DNA of 64,000 bases from a bacterium (GCA_028685295.1 JAQUEL010000002.1:24635-88634), one strand, 5' to 3'. Positions 52,992 to 62,895 are shown, counted from the first letter of the stretch. Numbers and translations: made by a program. Notes: generated by a model not told the origin, from the letters alone.

Positions 52992-54254
52992 CTACCGATC
53001 CTGTTTGAGAACGTTATTGCATTCCTTGGTAATATCCCTGGCTGCCTGTTCAGGAGTTACCACTCTCAGCTCAGCGGCTTCCATGTTCTTATACACAATA
53101 TCCATAAGGCGGTTAATCTGTGGTACCCTCGGATCAGGAATAAGATAAGGCAGAGCATCTTTGAGTGCCTTTATGCCTATAGGGTTACCGGAATACTTTT
53201 TCAGGCAACCTTCCAGAACATCACTACGGACAGGTATGGTATTAGGAAAGGATTTTACCATAAGGGATTTGGCGCTGGTATAATGTTTCAAGACCCTCCA
53301 GGCAGCCTCTTTATTTTTTGCATTCTTATACATACAGAAGCCTGAGGAACTGGCCCAATGCCCTCTATGGCCGTTTACAGTCGGCAATAACGTTATGCCC
53401 CATTTAAAATTATCAACTTTCTTACTTAGATTAACAATGCTCCATGTAGGTAGAGCAGCCATCGCCAGCCTGCCGGTCATGAAAAGGTCTTCTGTACTAC
53501 TCATCTGTGCTACCGATATATTGGGAACAATCCTGTATTTATGGATTAAATCAACATGGAATTTTATATACTCGATAGCCTCAGGAGTATCCATGGTACA
53601 CCGGCTCAGATCTTCGGAAAGTAACGTTAAGCCGAACATCGACAATGTAATAGAGCCGGCAAACCCATATTGCTCAGCTTGCTTGCCTTTCCGAACCGTA
53701 AGGACTTTAGCTGCTTTAACCATGTCTTTAATTGTCCACGATTCATCAGGGTACGGCATTCCCGCTTTATCGAAGATGTCCATATTGTAAGCGAACATCA
53801 TATAATCGATTCCATACGGCAATCCGTATATCATTCCGTTTGTTTTATACATCTCTAATATAGCAGGGTTGATCCCTTCAAGATCAACAGAGGAATCAGC
53901 GGCAAGGAAATTATTCAGCGGCATAAAAACACCTCGCATAGCAAACTCCCCAAAGCCCATTCCCATCCACATAATATCAGGAGCTTCATTACCAGCTATC
54001 ATTGTCTGCAGCTTCTTGTAATATTCCTTGCCTTCAATAGGCATTTCTTTTATCTTTATATCCGGATTTAAAGCTTCAAACTCTTTTTTAACCTCTTCGT
54101 AGATATGCCGCGTTTCAACGTTAAGGCCAAAAGAGAGCGTAACAACATTACTATCGGAAAAACCGCCGCCACCTCTACAGCCGAAAGCTGTGATCATAAA
54201 GACAGAGGCTGCCGCTATTAGGCATACGGAAACCCACCTGCTCTTTAGAGTCAA
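52992..54254 (-). CDS. Extracellular solute-binding lipoprotein (sugar ABC type)
   Basis: 420 residues. Lipoprotein signal with lipobox FGC at about residue 26 and a Gly-rich tether (RGGGG). Mature part is a family 1 solute-binding protein: VVTLSFGLNVETRHIYEEVKKEFEALNPDIKI in part, GNEAPDIMWMGMGFGEFA, GLPYGIDYMMFAYNMDIFDKAGMPYPDESW in part, KNKEAAWRVLKHY. As with the protein at 15.0 kb, no permease genes accompany it. It lies between the pseudopilin gene (76 bases) and the DUF4838 gene. Confidence 0.88.
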   Translation of the reverse strand: MTLKSRWVSVCLIAAASVFMITAFGCRGGGGFSDSNVVTLSFGLNVETRHIYEEVKKEFEALNPDIKIKEMPIEGKEYYKKLQTMIAGNEAPDIMWMGMGFGEFAMRGVFMPLNNFLAADSSVDLEGINPAILEMYKTNGMIYGLPYGIDYMMFAYNMDIFDKAGMPYPDESWTIKDMVKAAKVLTVRKGKQAEQYGFAGSITLSMFGLTLLSEDLSRCTMDTPEAIEYIKFHVDLIHKYRIVPNISVAQMSSTEDLFMTGRLAMAALPTWSIVNLSKKVDNFKWGITLLPTVNGHRGHWASSSGFCMYKNAKNKEAAWRVLKHYTSAKSLMVKSFPNTIPVRSDVLEGCLKKYSGNPIGIKALKDALPYLIPDPRVPQINRLMDIVYKNMEAAELRVVTPEQAARDITKECNNVLKQDR

Positions 54255-54330
54255 ATCATGACACCTCTAATCAACTAGAATTGATAACAAGCAAACTTTA
54301 TGTTCAGCTATAACTATACGAATCTATAGA

Positions 54331-54945
54331 TCATTTATAATCTATATTCGTACTGATATTTTGTGCATCCCATGTATATGAGTTTACATTTACACGATAA
54401 TCCGGATACCACTTTACATGCCCGTCAACAAACAGGAAATTCCATCCCTCGCTGTGCCTGTTGCTGCCGTTAACGCTCCTATTGGCTGAAGTAGCCCCAT
54501 AGAACTGGTTAAACACGCCGCTTACGTTCCAGACCTCGTTTACTTCGGCCATCATTATTACCTGTGCCGGAGAAGAAATTTCCGCCAGACATGCCGGATC
54601 AAGGTCCTTGACGCCTCGCGATTTAGAAATCAACTGCAGGTTCGTGCCATAACCTGTGTAATTCGGCCAGTTGGGACACTTCCATACATCCGTACTCTTA
54701 ACATAGGAATCATAATCAGACATCAGACCGCGCGGGTTGGTCAAATTCCTATGGCGAAATGTCTCATCCCAATCCTGTAGGTACATGGCAAAGGCTAAAC
54801 CAAGTTGCTTCATATTACTCTGACAGGTAGCCTTACGAGCTTGCTCACGAGCTCTGCCAAAGACCGGGAAGAGAATAGCTGCGAGTATCGCTATAATAGC
54901 AATAACAACCAGCAGTTCTATTAATGTAAAACCGCTTCTTTTCAT
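54331..54945 (-). CDS. H-X9-DG pseudopilin (DUF1559-like)
   Basis: 204 residues. The N-terminus [20 protein letters not shown] is the prepilin peptidase site and helix, followed by [29 protein letters not shown] in parts and the C-terminal [18 protein letters not shown] (H-X9-DG). It is the same type as the protein at 19.5-20.2 kb and occupies the same kind of position, beside a solute-binding lipoprotein and a secreted glycan-active protein. A processed, membrane-spanning pilin-like protein is expected; its partner machine is not in the window. Confidence 0.87.
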   Translation of the reverse strand: MKRSGFTLIELLVVIAIIAILAAILFPVFGRAREQARKATCQSNMKQLGLAFAMYLQDWDETFRHRNLTNPRGLMSDYDSYVKSTDVWKCPNWPNYTGYGTNLQLISKSRGVKDLDPACLAEISSPAQVIMMAEVNEVWNVSGVFNQFYGATSANRSVNGSNRHSEGWNFLFVDGHVKWYPDYRVNVNSYTWDAQNISTNIDYK

Positions 54946-54992
54946 TTTAATACCTCCATTTAATTATTTCTCCTTCGGTGCCGGAATGAAGT

Positions 54993-56639
54993 TTATCTGG
55001 ACACCTTAATATATGCTGCCATCAGACGATTCAACGGGAAATGCCCTAATCCCTTATCAATAAAGGCGCTTTCCGTATAAAAAAGCATTACCATCCCAGG
55101 CTCGATTTCCACCATACTCGTATAACCGCAACCATATCCCTTATAAATATCAACCAATCCGTCCCACTTCTTTCCCTGCCCGTTCAGATCAACCAGAAGC
55201 GAAACGCCGGGCCGGCCAAAGCTGGCTAGGAGTATGCCGTTCGATAATACCAGGGCATGAGGATCAACCCCATAATCATTTACCATGACCGGTTCTGCCC
55301 AGGTCAGGCCATTATTCGTTGAGTATGTTTGCATCAGAGGCCCGCCCGTCCTTATCAGGGAGAGTAAATTACCATTCTCCAGCCTGACAATTACGGATTC
55401 GTTATAACCCTCAGAAAAAGCTACCGGATCCGGAATATTAGAAGCAATGGTTGAGAGGTAAGACCATGTATTGCCATTATCTTGCGACCTGATACAAAAT
55501 GCTCTGAAGTGGCGTTCGCCTTTAACCTTGCCATAAGCGCTGGCAATCAAATCACCATTCGCCGCTCTTAACAACGAACGATGAATGTTCAGGGTCTCGA
55601 TATTCCAGGGAAGATTAACGCTTGTGCGTGAGAGCTTGGGATCTTCGCTCCCGCGAATATTATTATACCTGACAATTGGGAAGGGATACGTTCTATCTGC
55701 CGTTGCTTTCTCTGCCCAGCCCCCGATGCCCAGCGTAGCGTTATCTGATATTTTGCACAATCTCATGGCCTCGAATTTTTCCGATGGAATGCTGGGAGTT
55801 TCCCATGTCTTTCCATTATCGAGTGACCATAACTGGCCGCCCCTTTCCGTTCGCATATGGCTTCCGACGCTGAAACGCAACCAGATGGCTTCATCGGAAA
55901 AACGAGTTGCCCAGGGAAAATTTATATCATATTTAGATTCATAAATAATCTGTGTTTTCAGCACCTTTACATTATCATCAAGTGTTCCTCTTTTTACAAT
56001 GCTCTTACTGCCTTTTTGAAACTTCACATACTCCCAGAGAGCTTCACTTATACCATTGCTTGACATTGAACCGAAGCAAATTTGGTTTCTGCCCTGATGA
56101 GCTTTTCCCGTAAACTTTCCGATACCGTTAATGGCAAGCTTCCCATCCACAAAAACTTTTATATCTTTATCGCTTATTTCAACTCTATAACAGTGAAAAG
56201 CATTGGTCGTATCCATCATATAAGATAAATCGGATTTCCCCAGAGTGATTCTATCTGTATGGAAAGTCAGATCTTCATCGTATTCACCATTGGCCAGCAG
56301 AAGAACAACCGCAGCTCTAGCAGTACAGGAAAGCACTTTTAACGATACTTCAATGACGGGCTTATCCGAAGCAGAGAGGCTCCACGCATAAGCGAAATTT
56401 ACCATTTGACCCGCCTCTATGCCGTTATCTATAACATGTAACTTATTATCCTTTATCCCAGCAGAGCATTTTTCTCTTATGCTGCCACCCCAAGGATGCT
56501 GAGGCATTTTATTGCCATAGTATTCGACATCCCACTCCACGTCATTTTTTATTGCGTAAGAGTTATTTATAAACCACGTTGTGCACAATAAAGCTATTAT
56601 GGTGACAATCGCAAATAAAAATAATCGTGGTAATTTCAT
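54993..56639 (-). CDS. Secreted sialidase-like BNR-repeat protein with LamG-like domain
   Basis: 548 residues. A signal peptide or anchor (residues 6-28), a beta-sandwich LamG-like domain (about 35-210: DNKLHVIDNGIEAGQMV, KVFVDGKLAINGIGKF), then a six-bladed beta-propeller with three Asp-box repeats (SLDNGKTW, SQDNGNTW, STNNGLTW). This is the exo-alpha-sialidase fold, but many family members act on other sugars or have no known activity; the Arg triad was not confirmed by eye. A candidate FadR-type operator lies 51 bases upstream, so it has its own control site within the cluster. Confidence 0.8.
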   Translation of the reverse strand: MKLPRLFLFAIVTIIALLCTTWFINNSYAIKNDVEWDVEYYGNKMPQHPWGGSIREKCSAGIKDNKLHVIDNGIEAGQMVNFAYAWSLSASDKPVIEVSLKVLSCTARAAVVLLLANGEYDEDLTFHTDRITLGKSDLSYMMDTTNAFHCYRVEISDKDIKVFVDGKLAINGIGKFTGKAHQGRNQICFGSMSSNGISEALWEYVKFQKGSKSIVKRGTLDDNVKVLKTQIIYESKYDINFPWATRFSDEAIWLRFSVGSHMRTERGGQLWSLDNGKTWETPSIPSEKFEAMRLCKISDNATLGIGGWAEKATADRTYPFPIVRYNNIRGSEDPKLSRTSVNLPWNIETLNIHRSLLRAANGDLIASAYGKVKGERHFRAFCIRSQDNGNTWSYLSTIASNIPDPVAFSEGYNESVIVRLENGNLLSLIRTGGPLMQTYSTNNGLTWAEPVMVNDYGVDPHALVLSNGILLASFGRPGVSLLVDLNGQGKKWDGLVDIYKGYGCGYTSMVEIEPGMVMLFYTESAFIDKGLGHFPLNRLMAAYIKVSR

Positions 56640-56668
56640 TCAAATATCCCCTTTAACATCCTTAATCA

Positions 56669-56700
56669 CGTATAGAATTTACACTGCAAATATGTCATAT
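56669..56700 (-). promoter_or_regulatory. Promoter and operator candidate of the sialidase-like gene
   Basis: On the minus strand ATGACA (56693-56698), 18 bases, TATACG (56669-56674). The -35 lies inside an exact 11-base palindrome, ATATGTCATAT (56690-56700, plus-strand reading). The same element occurs, nearly exact and twice, before the FadR-type regulator gene. Confidence 0.5.
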
Positions 56701-56800
56701 TGTCTTAATTCGACAACGATTAAAATATTCCTTCTTTTCCAGTAACAACGTTTTCATATTTCATAGCCGAATAATCCATAAATTTATCTCTGAAAGAGCG

Positions 56801-58735
56801 TCAAAAGGATACTTTAAAGATGCCTGCATCTTTGGCCGGCATCATCAGCTTTTTTATGCCATCCTCCTCAAAGATCTTTATATCGCTTGCATTGCCGACC
56901 GGTTCTATGCTATCTATGGTTCCGACAGTATTCACGGATAACAGGCAATCCTCCCCGGAGTAATTCACTAAAATGAGATATCCTGAGGATTCAGACAAGG
57001 GATGAAAGGTTTTCTCTACATTGGCAGCGCCGGAAATCTCAATATCATTACCGATACCCGCTTCTCGCTTTATGAACTCATATATCCTGTATGTCTCGTC
57101 TCCATCAAAGGCGTATGGCTTACGAGATAAAGCGTACTCCGCCGGTTCAGAGAAAAAGAACGTTTTCCCCTGTCCCAGAGAGTGTTCTATAAACGACGGA
57201 CTGCCGTCAGCTCTTTGTAGAAGGACTTTTCCAGAGGTTATTGATAAATCCACCATAAATTCCGGGGAATAATCGTACGAAATGCTCGTATCCTTTAAAT
57301 CCTTTGCACTCTCAACAGGCGATAACGGATAGTAATTATGCTCAAATGCACGACGCTCAATTACTTCAGCACCGAAAATCTGTTCAAACCTTGTAAGAGC
57401 CCCACCGTTATACGAAACATATAAGTAATTACCTTTCTTGACATGCTCGATTATGCGAAACCAGTTATTAAGACGGTAATTGCTGGTTCCTTCTACAGAT
57501 GGACATAACAGCAGCTTGTATTCATCAAACTTATCATATGCATATATAAAATCTATTTCCAACCCTGCCTGCTTACAGAGAATGGCAGTATTGAAATAAA
57601 GCATCCAGTTATCATTAATGCTTTCGTCCATCACGATTATCGCAGCCTTCTTCTTCGTTTCCGGCAGATGCCCTCCTATAGCAGCCATATCTCTTTTAAA
57701 TCTGCCGAACTCTTCCGCCACAGGCTTTTTATTGCCGTCTATATCCACTAGGCCCAACCTGTCACTTTCCATCTGTACCCATCTATAAGGTATCATATCC
57801 AGGCAATCAAAATCGCTGTAACACCACCATAAACAGCCTCGGCTATTATTGGCTGCAAGACTATACAACTTAAGGCGAAGAAATCTAGCCGTCTCTTTTT
57901 CGGATAGGAAGCTATCACCCAGATTCCCGGTTTCCTCACATAATACAGGTTTTTTGCCAAGGCCTTCATAATAAAGAGTTTCAACTGATGAGTGCATACT
58001 TGCACGCATATCCGTCTTCCTGTCCATATTGCATCCAGGAGTAAATATGGGATATGTATGTACCGTTAATAGATCAAAAAACTTGCCGTTATCAGGAATC
58101 AGCCACTTGGCATTATCCGTTTTGATCGCTCGCAAACTATGCATTCCTGAAGCGATTTCATGATTTTTATCGTATAGCCGTAGTTCGCTTGTTACCATGT
58201 TAAGCCATGTCCATGCTGCATCACGTTCAGGGCATGGCATAAAACAATTATGTTCATTGCCCAGTTCCCAGTACTTTATCTCCTCATTGCTGCTGTATCT
58301 GCGGGCAAAATACCGGCAAAATGCAAGCTGCCACTTAAGCATAAAGGAGTCCGTCCAGATATTGCGATTCTTTCTCCACGTAGTGTCAAGAAGCACACCA
58401 CTCATCCAGCCAACCATGAGAGCTATGATCAATTTAAGGCCATTCTCCCTGGCAATGAGTAGAAGCCTATCAAAACGTTCTACCATGCAGGCATCGATCA
58501 TTTCCGGGCATTCAACCGGAGTAATGCATTCATTGTTACGCATAGTGATCTCTATACACTTGTTTCCTCTTGTATGCTCCTTTATCGGTTGAAAAGCATC
58601 CCATTTTAAAAAGCATCTAACTATATCACAACCTAAATCCTTAATTCCTTTAAAGTCTTTAGCTATGACGTCCTCGTCCCAGCTCTCCCACATATTTACA
58701 CCGTATTTGCCGGGCCAGTAATTAACTCCCAGCAT
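56801..58735 (-). CDS. Clan GH-A glycoside hydrolase (GH5/GH42-like), cytoplasmic
   Basis: About 644 residues; ATG 58735, six bases after GGAG, is preferred over TTG 58753. The TIM barrel (about 1-370) has GVNYWPGKYG, the acid/base Glu in YWELGNEHN and the nucleophile Glu in KPVLCEETG, then WWCYSDFD on the last strand. A flavodoxin-like trimerisation domain (about 385-560: FDEYKLLLCPSVEG, YLYVSYNGGALTRF) and a C-terminal beta domain follow, as in GH42-type enzymes. No signal peptide is seen. It probably removes beta-linked sugars from imported oligosaccharide. It is the first enzyme gene after the regulator. Confidence 0.82.
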   Translation of the reverse strand: MLGVNYWPGKYGVNMWESWDEDVIAKDFKGIKDLGCDIVRCFLKWDAFQPIKEHTRGNKCIEITMRNNECITPVECPEMIDACMVERFDRLLLIARENGLKLIIALMVGWMSGVLLDTTWRKNRNIWTDSFMLKWQLAFCRYFARRYSSNEEIKYWELGNEHNCFMPCPERDAAWTWLNMVTSELRLYDKNHEIASGMHSLRAIKTDNAKWLIPDNGKFFDLLTVHTYPIFTPGCNMDRKTDMRASMHSSVETLYYEGLGKKPVLCEETGNLGDSFLSEKETARFLRLKLYSLAANNSRGCLWWCYSDFDCLDMIPYRWVQMESDRLGLVDIDGNKKPVAEEFGRFKRDMAAIGGHLPETKKKAAIIVMDESINDNWMLYFNTAILCKQAGLEIDFIYAYDKFDEYKLLLCPSVEGTSNYRLNNWFRIIEHVKKGNYLYVSYNGGALTRFEQIFGAEVIERRAFEHNYYPLSPVESAKDLKDTSISYDYSPEFMVDLSITSGKVLLQRADGSPSFIEHSLGQGKTFFFSEPAEYALSRKPYAFDGDETYRIYEFIKREAGIGNDIEISGAANVEKTFHPLSESSGYLILVNYSGEDCLLSVNTVGTIDSIEPVGNASDIKIFEEDGIKKLMMPAKDAGIFKVSF

Positions 58736-58767
58736 GAACTTCTCCGGCTGCAATTATCTCTTTCCTT

Positions 58768-59454
58768 TCAGATGCAAATACGATCTTTATAAATTTCCAG
58801 ATGCTCCCGAACTGATCTTATCAAAGCATCCCTGTTCTTATTCTTCAGAGCCTCTATTATTGTCCTATGAGAGGCCGCGGCCTTTTTATGGCTATCAAGG
58901 TCTAATTTGATTTCACGAGTTGTAAGAATAAAGAACTGTTTTAACACGTAGCTGAATTCTATCAGAAAATTATTGCCGGTAATCTTTATCAGGTCCTCAT
59001 GAAATGCCAGGTCTGCTTTTATATGCTCTTCCGAAGATGTAGCATCCGCCAGCATAGCGGTAGCTCTTTCAAGGCGTTCGATATCTTTTTTCCCAGCTTT
59101 ATTAATTAATACATGCATGGCAGCCAGTTCCAGCGCAAGCCGCGCTTCTACAAGGTCTTTCAGATTTTCATCATTCCGGGAGAGAGAAAAGAACAGATGT
59201 TTAGTAAGGTTATTATAATCAAATTCCGAGATAAGAATTCCCTTGCCAACCTTTAACTCTATCACACCGATAGTTTCAAGTGATTTCAGCGCCTCCCTGG
59301 CAACCCGCCTGCCAACTTGCATCATATTTGACAGCTCTGCCTCAGGAGGCAGCATATCTCCCGGCTGCAAATCATTATCTCGGATATACTCCTTTATCCG
59401 TTCAATTACTTGCGAAGTAAGGCTTACCCGCTTAATCGGCTTAATGCTTTTCAT
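58768..59454 (-). CDS. FadR-subfamily GntR transcriptional regulator
   Basis: About 228 residues; ATG 59454 after GAGGGAGA is preferred, with 59466 also open. Residues about 15-75 are the winged helix (VIERIKEYIRDNDLQPGDMLPPEAELSN in part, RVAREALKSLETIGVIELKVGKGILI in part). Residues about 85-225 are an all-helical FCD domain with metal-binding Asp/His positions (DLAFHEDLIKITGNNFL, ASHRTIIEALKN). Such regulators usually repress until they bind a carboxylated sugar or organic acid. It lies 33 bases before the hydrolase and heads glycan locus 2. Confidence 0.9.
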   Translation of the reverse strand: MKSIKPIKRVSLTSQVIERIKEYIRDNDLQPGDMLPPEAELSNMMQVGRRVAREALKSLETIGVIELKVGKGILISEFDYNNLTKHLFFSLSRNDENLKDLVEARLALELAAMHVLINKAGKKDIERLERATAMLADATSSEEHIKADLAFHEDLIKITGNNFLIEFSYVLKQFFILTTREIKLDLDSHKKAAASHRTIIEALKNKNRDALIRSVREHLEIYKDRICI

Positions 59455-59464
59455 ACTCTCCCTC

Positions 59465-59484
59465 ATATGTCATAGATGTCATAT
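59465..59484. promoter_or_regulatory. Overlapping operator candidates before the FadR-type regulator
   Basis: ATATGTCATAG (59465-59475) and AGATGTCATAT (59474-59484) each match the 11-base palindrome ATATGTCATAT at 10 of 11 positions. On the minus strand TACAAT, a possible -10, directly precedes them, so bound protein would cover the transcription start. Confidence 0.45.
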
Positions 59485-59602
59485 TGTACATATTCTATGT
59501 ATTACGACAGAATCCTTTAATTACTCAAGGTCGTAATCGGATATTTAAGTTTAGGATATTTAAACGTTGTCAAAAAGAAAATCAAATTAGTTATAGAAAG
59601 CA

Positions 59603-60259
59603 TCAATGCTTCTTAAGAATAGCCACTATCTCATTCAGCTTTTTATCTTCCGCTGCACGCAAAGGTGTTTCCCCAAGAATATTTCTGGCGTTCACATCGG
59701 CACCCTTGTGCAGAAGAAATTCCACGGTTTCTTTGTAACCGAATCTGGCTGCAGCATGAAGCGGAGTTTCGCCACTCTTACTCTTACAATTTATATCTGC
59801 GCCTCTACTTAGCAAAAGCATTACTGTTTCTTTCCGCCCCAGGCAGGCGGCCCAGTAAAGCGGCGTCTCGCCATAATTGTTATAGGCTTTGGCATATGCT
59901 CCCTTATCTATAAGCATTTCACAAATATGCTTATGTCCTACCTGCGCAGCCATATGCAGAGGAGTCCATCCATCTTTAGTCTGTGCATTAACATTGGCGC
60001 CTGCCTCTATCAGCATGGCAACGATCTTTCTATCACCATTGGCAGCTGCAAAATGGAGCGGTGTTTCTCCCTCCCTGTTTCTAGCATAAACCAGCTCTTT
60101 ATCAGCACGCAATAATCTAGCGACCCTCGATCTGCCGGTATGTTTGACAGCGTCGAATAATCTCTCGGCGGTAGGAGGTTCCGGCGGCTTGCCGCAACCG
60201 GCAAAACACATAATCAACAGATACAGTAACAGAAAAGAAGAAATCCTTCGTCTAAACAA
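59603..60259 (-). CDS. Ankyrin-repeat lipoprotein
   Basis: 218 residues from TTG 60259 after GGGAGGG. A lipoprotein signal with lipobox FAGC at about residue 22 is followed by a short Pro-rich tether and about five ankyrin repeats (from about residue 60), with GETPLHFAAANGDRK, GWTPLHMAAQVGHK, GETPLYWAACLGRK, GETPLHAAARFGYK and GETPLRAAEDKK. Ankyrin repeats bind proteins; the lipid anchor puts it on the outer face of the cytoplasmic membrane or the outer membrane. Repeat units are highly regular. Partner unknown. Confidence 0.9.
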   Translation of the reverse strand: MFRRRISSFLLLYLLIMCFAGCGKPPEPPTAERLFDAVKHTGRSRVARLLRADKELVYARNREGETPLHFAAANGDRKIVAMLIEAGANVNAQTKDGWTPLHMAAQVGHKHICEMLIDKGAYAKAYNNYGETPLYWAACLGRKETVMLLLSRGADINCKSKSGETPLHAAARFGYKETVEFLLHKGADVNARNILGETPLRAAEDKKLNEIVAILKKH

Positions 60260-60340
60260 GCCGAACCCTCCCTCCTAATGCGCTCACACAATATTATATC
60301 TCAATATAAGCATTATTTATACTCTATTAAAACTGCTTCT

Positions 60341-61570
60341 CTATGGCGTAACCGTCATCACTTTCCTGGCTATTTCAGGATATTTGGCAATGAAGCGCAA
60401 TTCCGAGTCCGTCAGCGGCTTCTGTGTATGGACATTGGCATAGCGAGCCAACTCCAGAATATTAGCAGCTTCTTCATCATTCCGGAATTCTATCTCCAGC
60501 TTCTCATAGACATTACGGAAACCCTTAATGCCGCCATATTCACCCACGGTGATCATACGGCCGGTCTCTATTATCTCCGGTTCTCCCCGTCCTAATTCCT
60601 CAAAATCAAAGAGCTCGTAGTTACGTCGGTCCTTCAATGCACCATCAGCATGAATACCCGATTCATGGGCAAAGGCGTTAGCTCCTACAGCTACCTGATT
60701 TATTGAAATTGGCACTCCAAAAGCATAGGAAGCATATTTAGCGATCTTCCAGGCATGTGAGAGATCTATTCGGGAATCCATCTCGTATTTATCCTTGCAA
60801 TAGTTACCGTATTTCAGGGCCACAATGACAGCTACCAGATCTGCGTTACCAGCCCTCTCTCCCATACCGTTGACCGTAGTATTGATATAAGCATCCACTC
60901 CGGCATCAATAGCTCCCATGGCTCCGGCAACAGAGCAGGCCACTCCCATGCCCAGATCATTATGGCAATGCAATTCGATAGGTATCTGCACCTCCTGCGC
61001 CAGAAGCTTTATCTTATCGTAAATGCTGAAAGGAGAATCGCACCCCAACGTGTCGCAGTAGCGGATACGATCCGCTCCGGCCTCACGAGCGGCCAGGGCA
61101 AACCGGATCAGAAATTCGTCATCTGTACGGGAAGCATCTTCCGCATTGACGCCGATACTCTTAGCCCCTTTGGCCCGAGCGACCTGAACTGCAGCAACCA
61201 TTTTATCTATAATATCCTGCCTGGTCATGCGCCCCTGGAACTTGCCTACAGTCATCTGCTCCGAGGTGGAGATAGAGAGATTGAGATGCTCTATATCCGT
61301 ACGACGAAACGCTTCTTCTACATCCGGTACTATAGCCCGTACCCAGCCTTCCAGCCTGATTGGCACTAACACGCCTTTACGAACCAATTCCAGATTGGCA
61401 TTTATATAATTGGTCTCATGATTGGTGGTAGGAAATCCAAACTCACTCTGAAATATTCCCATATCGTTAAGATACATATTCAACACTGTCTTTTGCAACT
61501 TGGCCAGTCCCAGACGAGATGTCTGAACACCATCCCTGTTGGTTACATCAATAAAATAAATCTTCGGCAT
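60341..61570 (-). CDS. Homocitrate synthase / isopropylmalate synthase family enzyme
   Basis: 409 residues, DRE-TIM acyltransferase barrel. Features: IDVTNRDGVQTSR (in place of DxTLRDGEQ), the metal site ELHCHNDLGMG, VNGMGERAGNADL and AHESGIHADG, typical of homocitrate/isopropylmalate synthases. The LeuA C-terminal leucine-binding domain is missing, which favours a homocitrate-synthase (NifV/LysS-like) or related role. An aminotransferase gene lies immediately upstream; the pair could belong to alpha-aminoadipate lysine synthesis or another chain-extension route. It condenses acetyl-CoA with a 2-oxoacid. Confidence 0.83.
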   Translation of the reverse strand: MPKIYFIDVTNRDGVQTSRLGLAKLQKTVLNMYLNDMGIFQSEFGFPTTNHETNYINANLELVRKGVLVPIRLEGWVRAIVPDVEEAFRRTDIEHLNLSISTSEQMTVGKFQGRMTRQDIIDKMVAAVQVARAKGAKSIGVNAEDASRTDDEFLIRFALAAREAGADRIRYCDTLGCDSPFSIYDKIKLLAQEVQIPIELHCHNDLGMGVACSVAGAMGAIDAGVDAYINTTVNGMGERAGNADLVAVIVALKYGNYCKDKYEMDSRIDLSHAWKIAKYASYAFGVPISINQVAVGANAFAHESGIHADGALKDRRNYELFDFEELGRGEPEIIETGRMITVGEYGGIKGFRNVYEKLEIEFRNDEEAANILELARYANVHTQKPLTDSELRFIAKYPEIARKVMTVTP

Positions 61571-61651
61571 ATCTATAATCCTCCTGTAATTAGCTGTTCG
61601 GGCAGATTATTTCGCCTTTACGTTCTCTCGTTCTCCTAAACAGCTAAATCC

Positions 61652-62845
61652 CTAAACCCTAAGCCGCTTAATTGCCTCAGCTATCCGTCTTAATCCTTCC
61701 TCGATATTATTCATGGAGGTTGCATAGGAGAGCCTGATGCCATTATCGTCTCCGAAAGCTGAGCCCGGCACAACCGCCACGCCGGCATTCTCCAATAAAT
61801 ACTCAGCCAGATCCGAAGAAGATTTTATCGTTCTATCGCCATAGCCTCTTCCAAATAACTCGGATACATTCGGAAAGACATAAAAGGCACCGGCCGGCTT
61901 AAGGCATTCTATCCCTTCAATAGAATTCAATGCATCCACTATATAATCTCTTCTGCATCGGAAACTCTCTATCATTCTAGCACTGGGCTCTTCAGCCAAA
62001 GCCGCCAGGCCGGCCATCTGCGAAATAGAGGAGGGATTCGATGTCGTCTGGCTCTGTAAATCAGCCATGGCAACGGCTATTTCAGTTTCGGCAGCAGCAT
62101 AGCCTATACGCCAACCTGTCATGCTGTAGCTTTTGGACAAACCGTTAATAACAATAGTCAAGCGTTTGATCGCTGTGCCTAAAGAGGCGATGCTGATATG
62201 TTCCCCTTCATAAATGAGCTTCTCATAAATTTCATCAGAAATGCAGAGTATATCACGCCGCACTATAACCTCAGCCAGAGCCTCAAGCTCCAAAGAATTA
62301 TAGACTGCCCCCGTCGGGTTCGCAGGACTGTTTATAATCACGGCTTTGGTCCTGGAGCTTATTGCAGCGTTAAGTTGTTTCGGCGATATTTTAAACTCCT
62401 GTAAAGCATCCGTATTCACTATTACCGGTACACCGCCACATAGCTTTATCTGTTCGCTGTAACTGACCCAGTAAGGAGCAGGAACAATAACCTCGTCGCC
62501 ATCATTGATCAGAACCTGCATAGCATTATAGAGAGAATGCTTGGCCCCGTTGGATACCACTATCTGTGATGGTTCATACTCCAGGTCATCATCTTTCTGC
62601 AGCTTCTTGCAGATACTCTTTCGTAAATCCAGAGTTCCGGCAGCAGGCGTATATTTGGTAAAGCCTTCCTCTATGGCTTTAATTCCCGCGTATTTAATAT
62701 GTTGAGGCGTATCAAAATCGGGTTCGCCGGCACCAAAACCAATAATATCTATGCCGTCGGCTTTCATCTGTTTAGCCTTAGCATCTATAATCATAGTCGG
62801 TGATGGACTTAAGTTTACGGCCCGTTGCGATAAAAACATTTCCAT
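61652..62845 (-). CDS. PLP-dependent aspartate-type aminotransferase
   Basis: 397 residues; ATG 62845 after GGAGAGG is preferred over the open start at 62884. Class I aminotransferase: GFGAGEPDFDTPQHIK, KYTPAAGTLDLR, NSPANPTGAVY, the PLP Lys in NGLSKSYSMTGWRIGY and the C-terminal Arg in GIRLSYA. It is like the AspC/AspB group of thermophiles and Firmicutes, which act on Asp, Glu and some aromatic or aminoadipate substrates. It lies between accB (50 bases) and the homocitrate-synthase-like gene. Confidence 0.9.
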   Translation of the reverse strand: MEMFLSQRAVNLSPSPTMIIDAKAKQMKADGIDIIGFGAGEPDFDTPQHIKYAGIKAIEEGFTKYTPAAGTLDLRKSICKKLQKDDDLEYEPSQIVVSNGAKHSLYNAMQVLINDGDEVIVPAPYWVSYSEQIKLCGGVPVIVNTDALQEFKISPKQLNAAISSRTKAVIINSPANPTGAVYNSLELEALAEVIVRRDILCISDEIYEKLIYEGEHISIASLGTAIKRLTIVINGLSKSYSMTGWRIGYAAAETEIAVAMADLQSQTTSNPSSISQMAGLAALAEEPSARMIESFRCRRDYIVDALNSIEGIECLKPAGAFYVFPNVSELFGRGYGDRTIKSSSDLAEYLLENAGVAVVPGSAFGDDNGIRLSYATSMNNIEEGLRRIAEAIKRLRV

Positions 62846-62895
62846 AGAAGCCTCTCCTATCTCGAGTTCAAAACATAAAATCACATTTATTGCTA

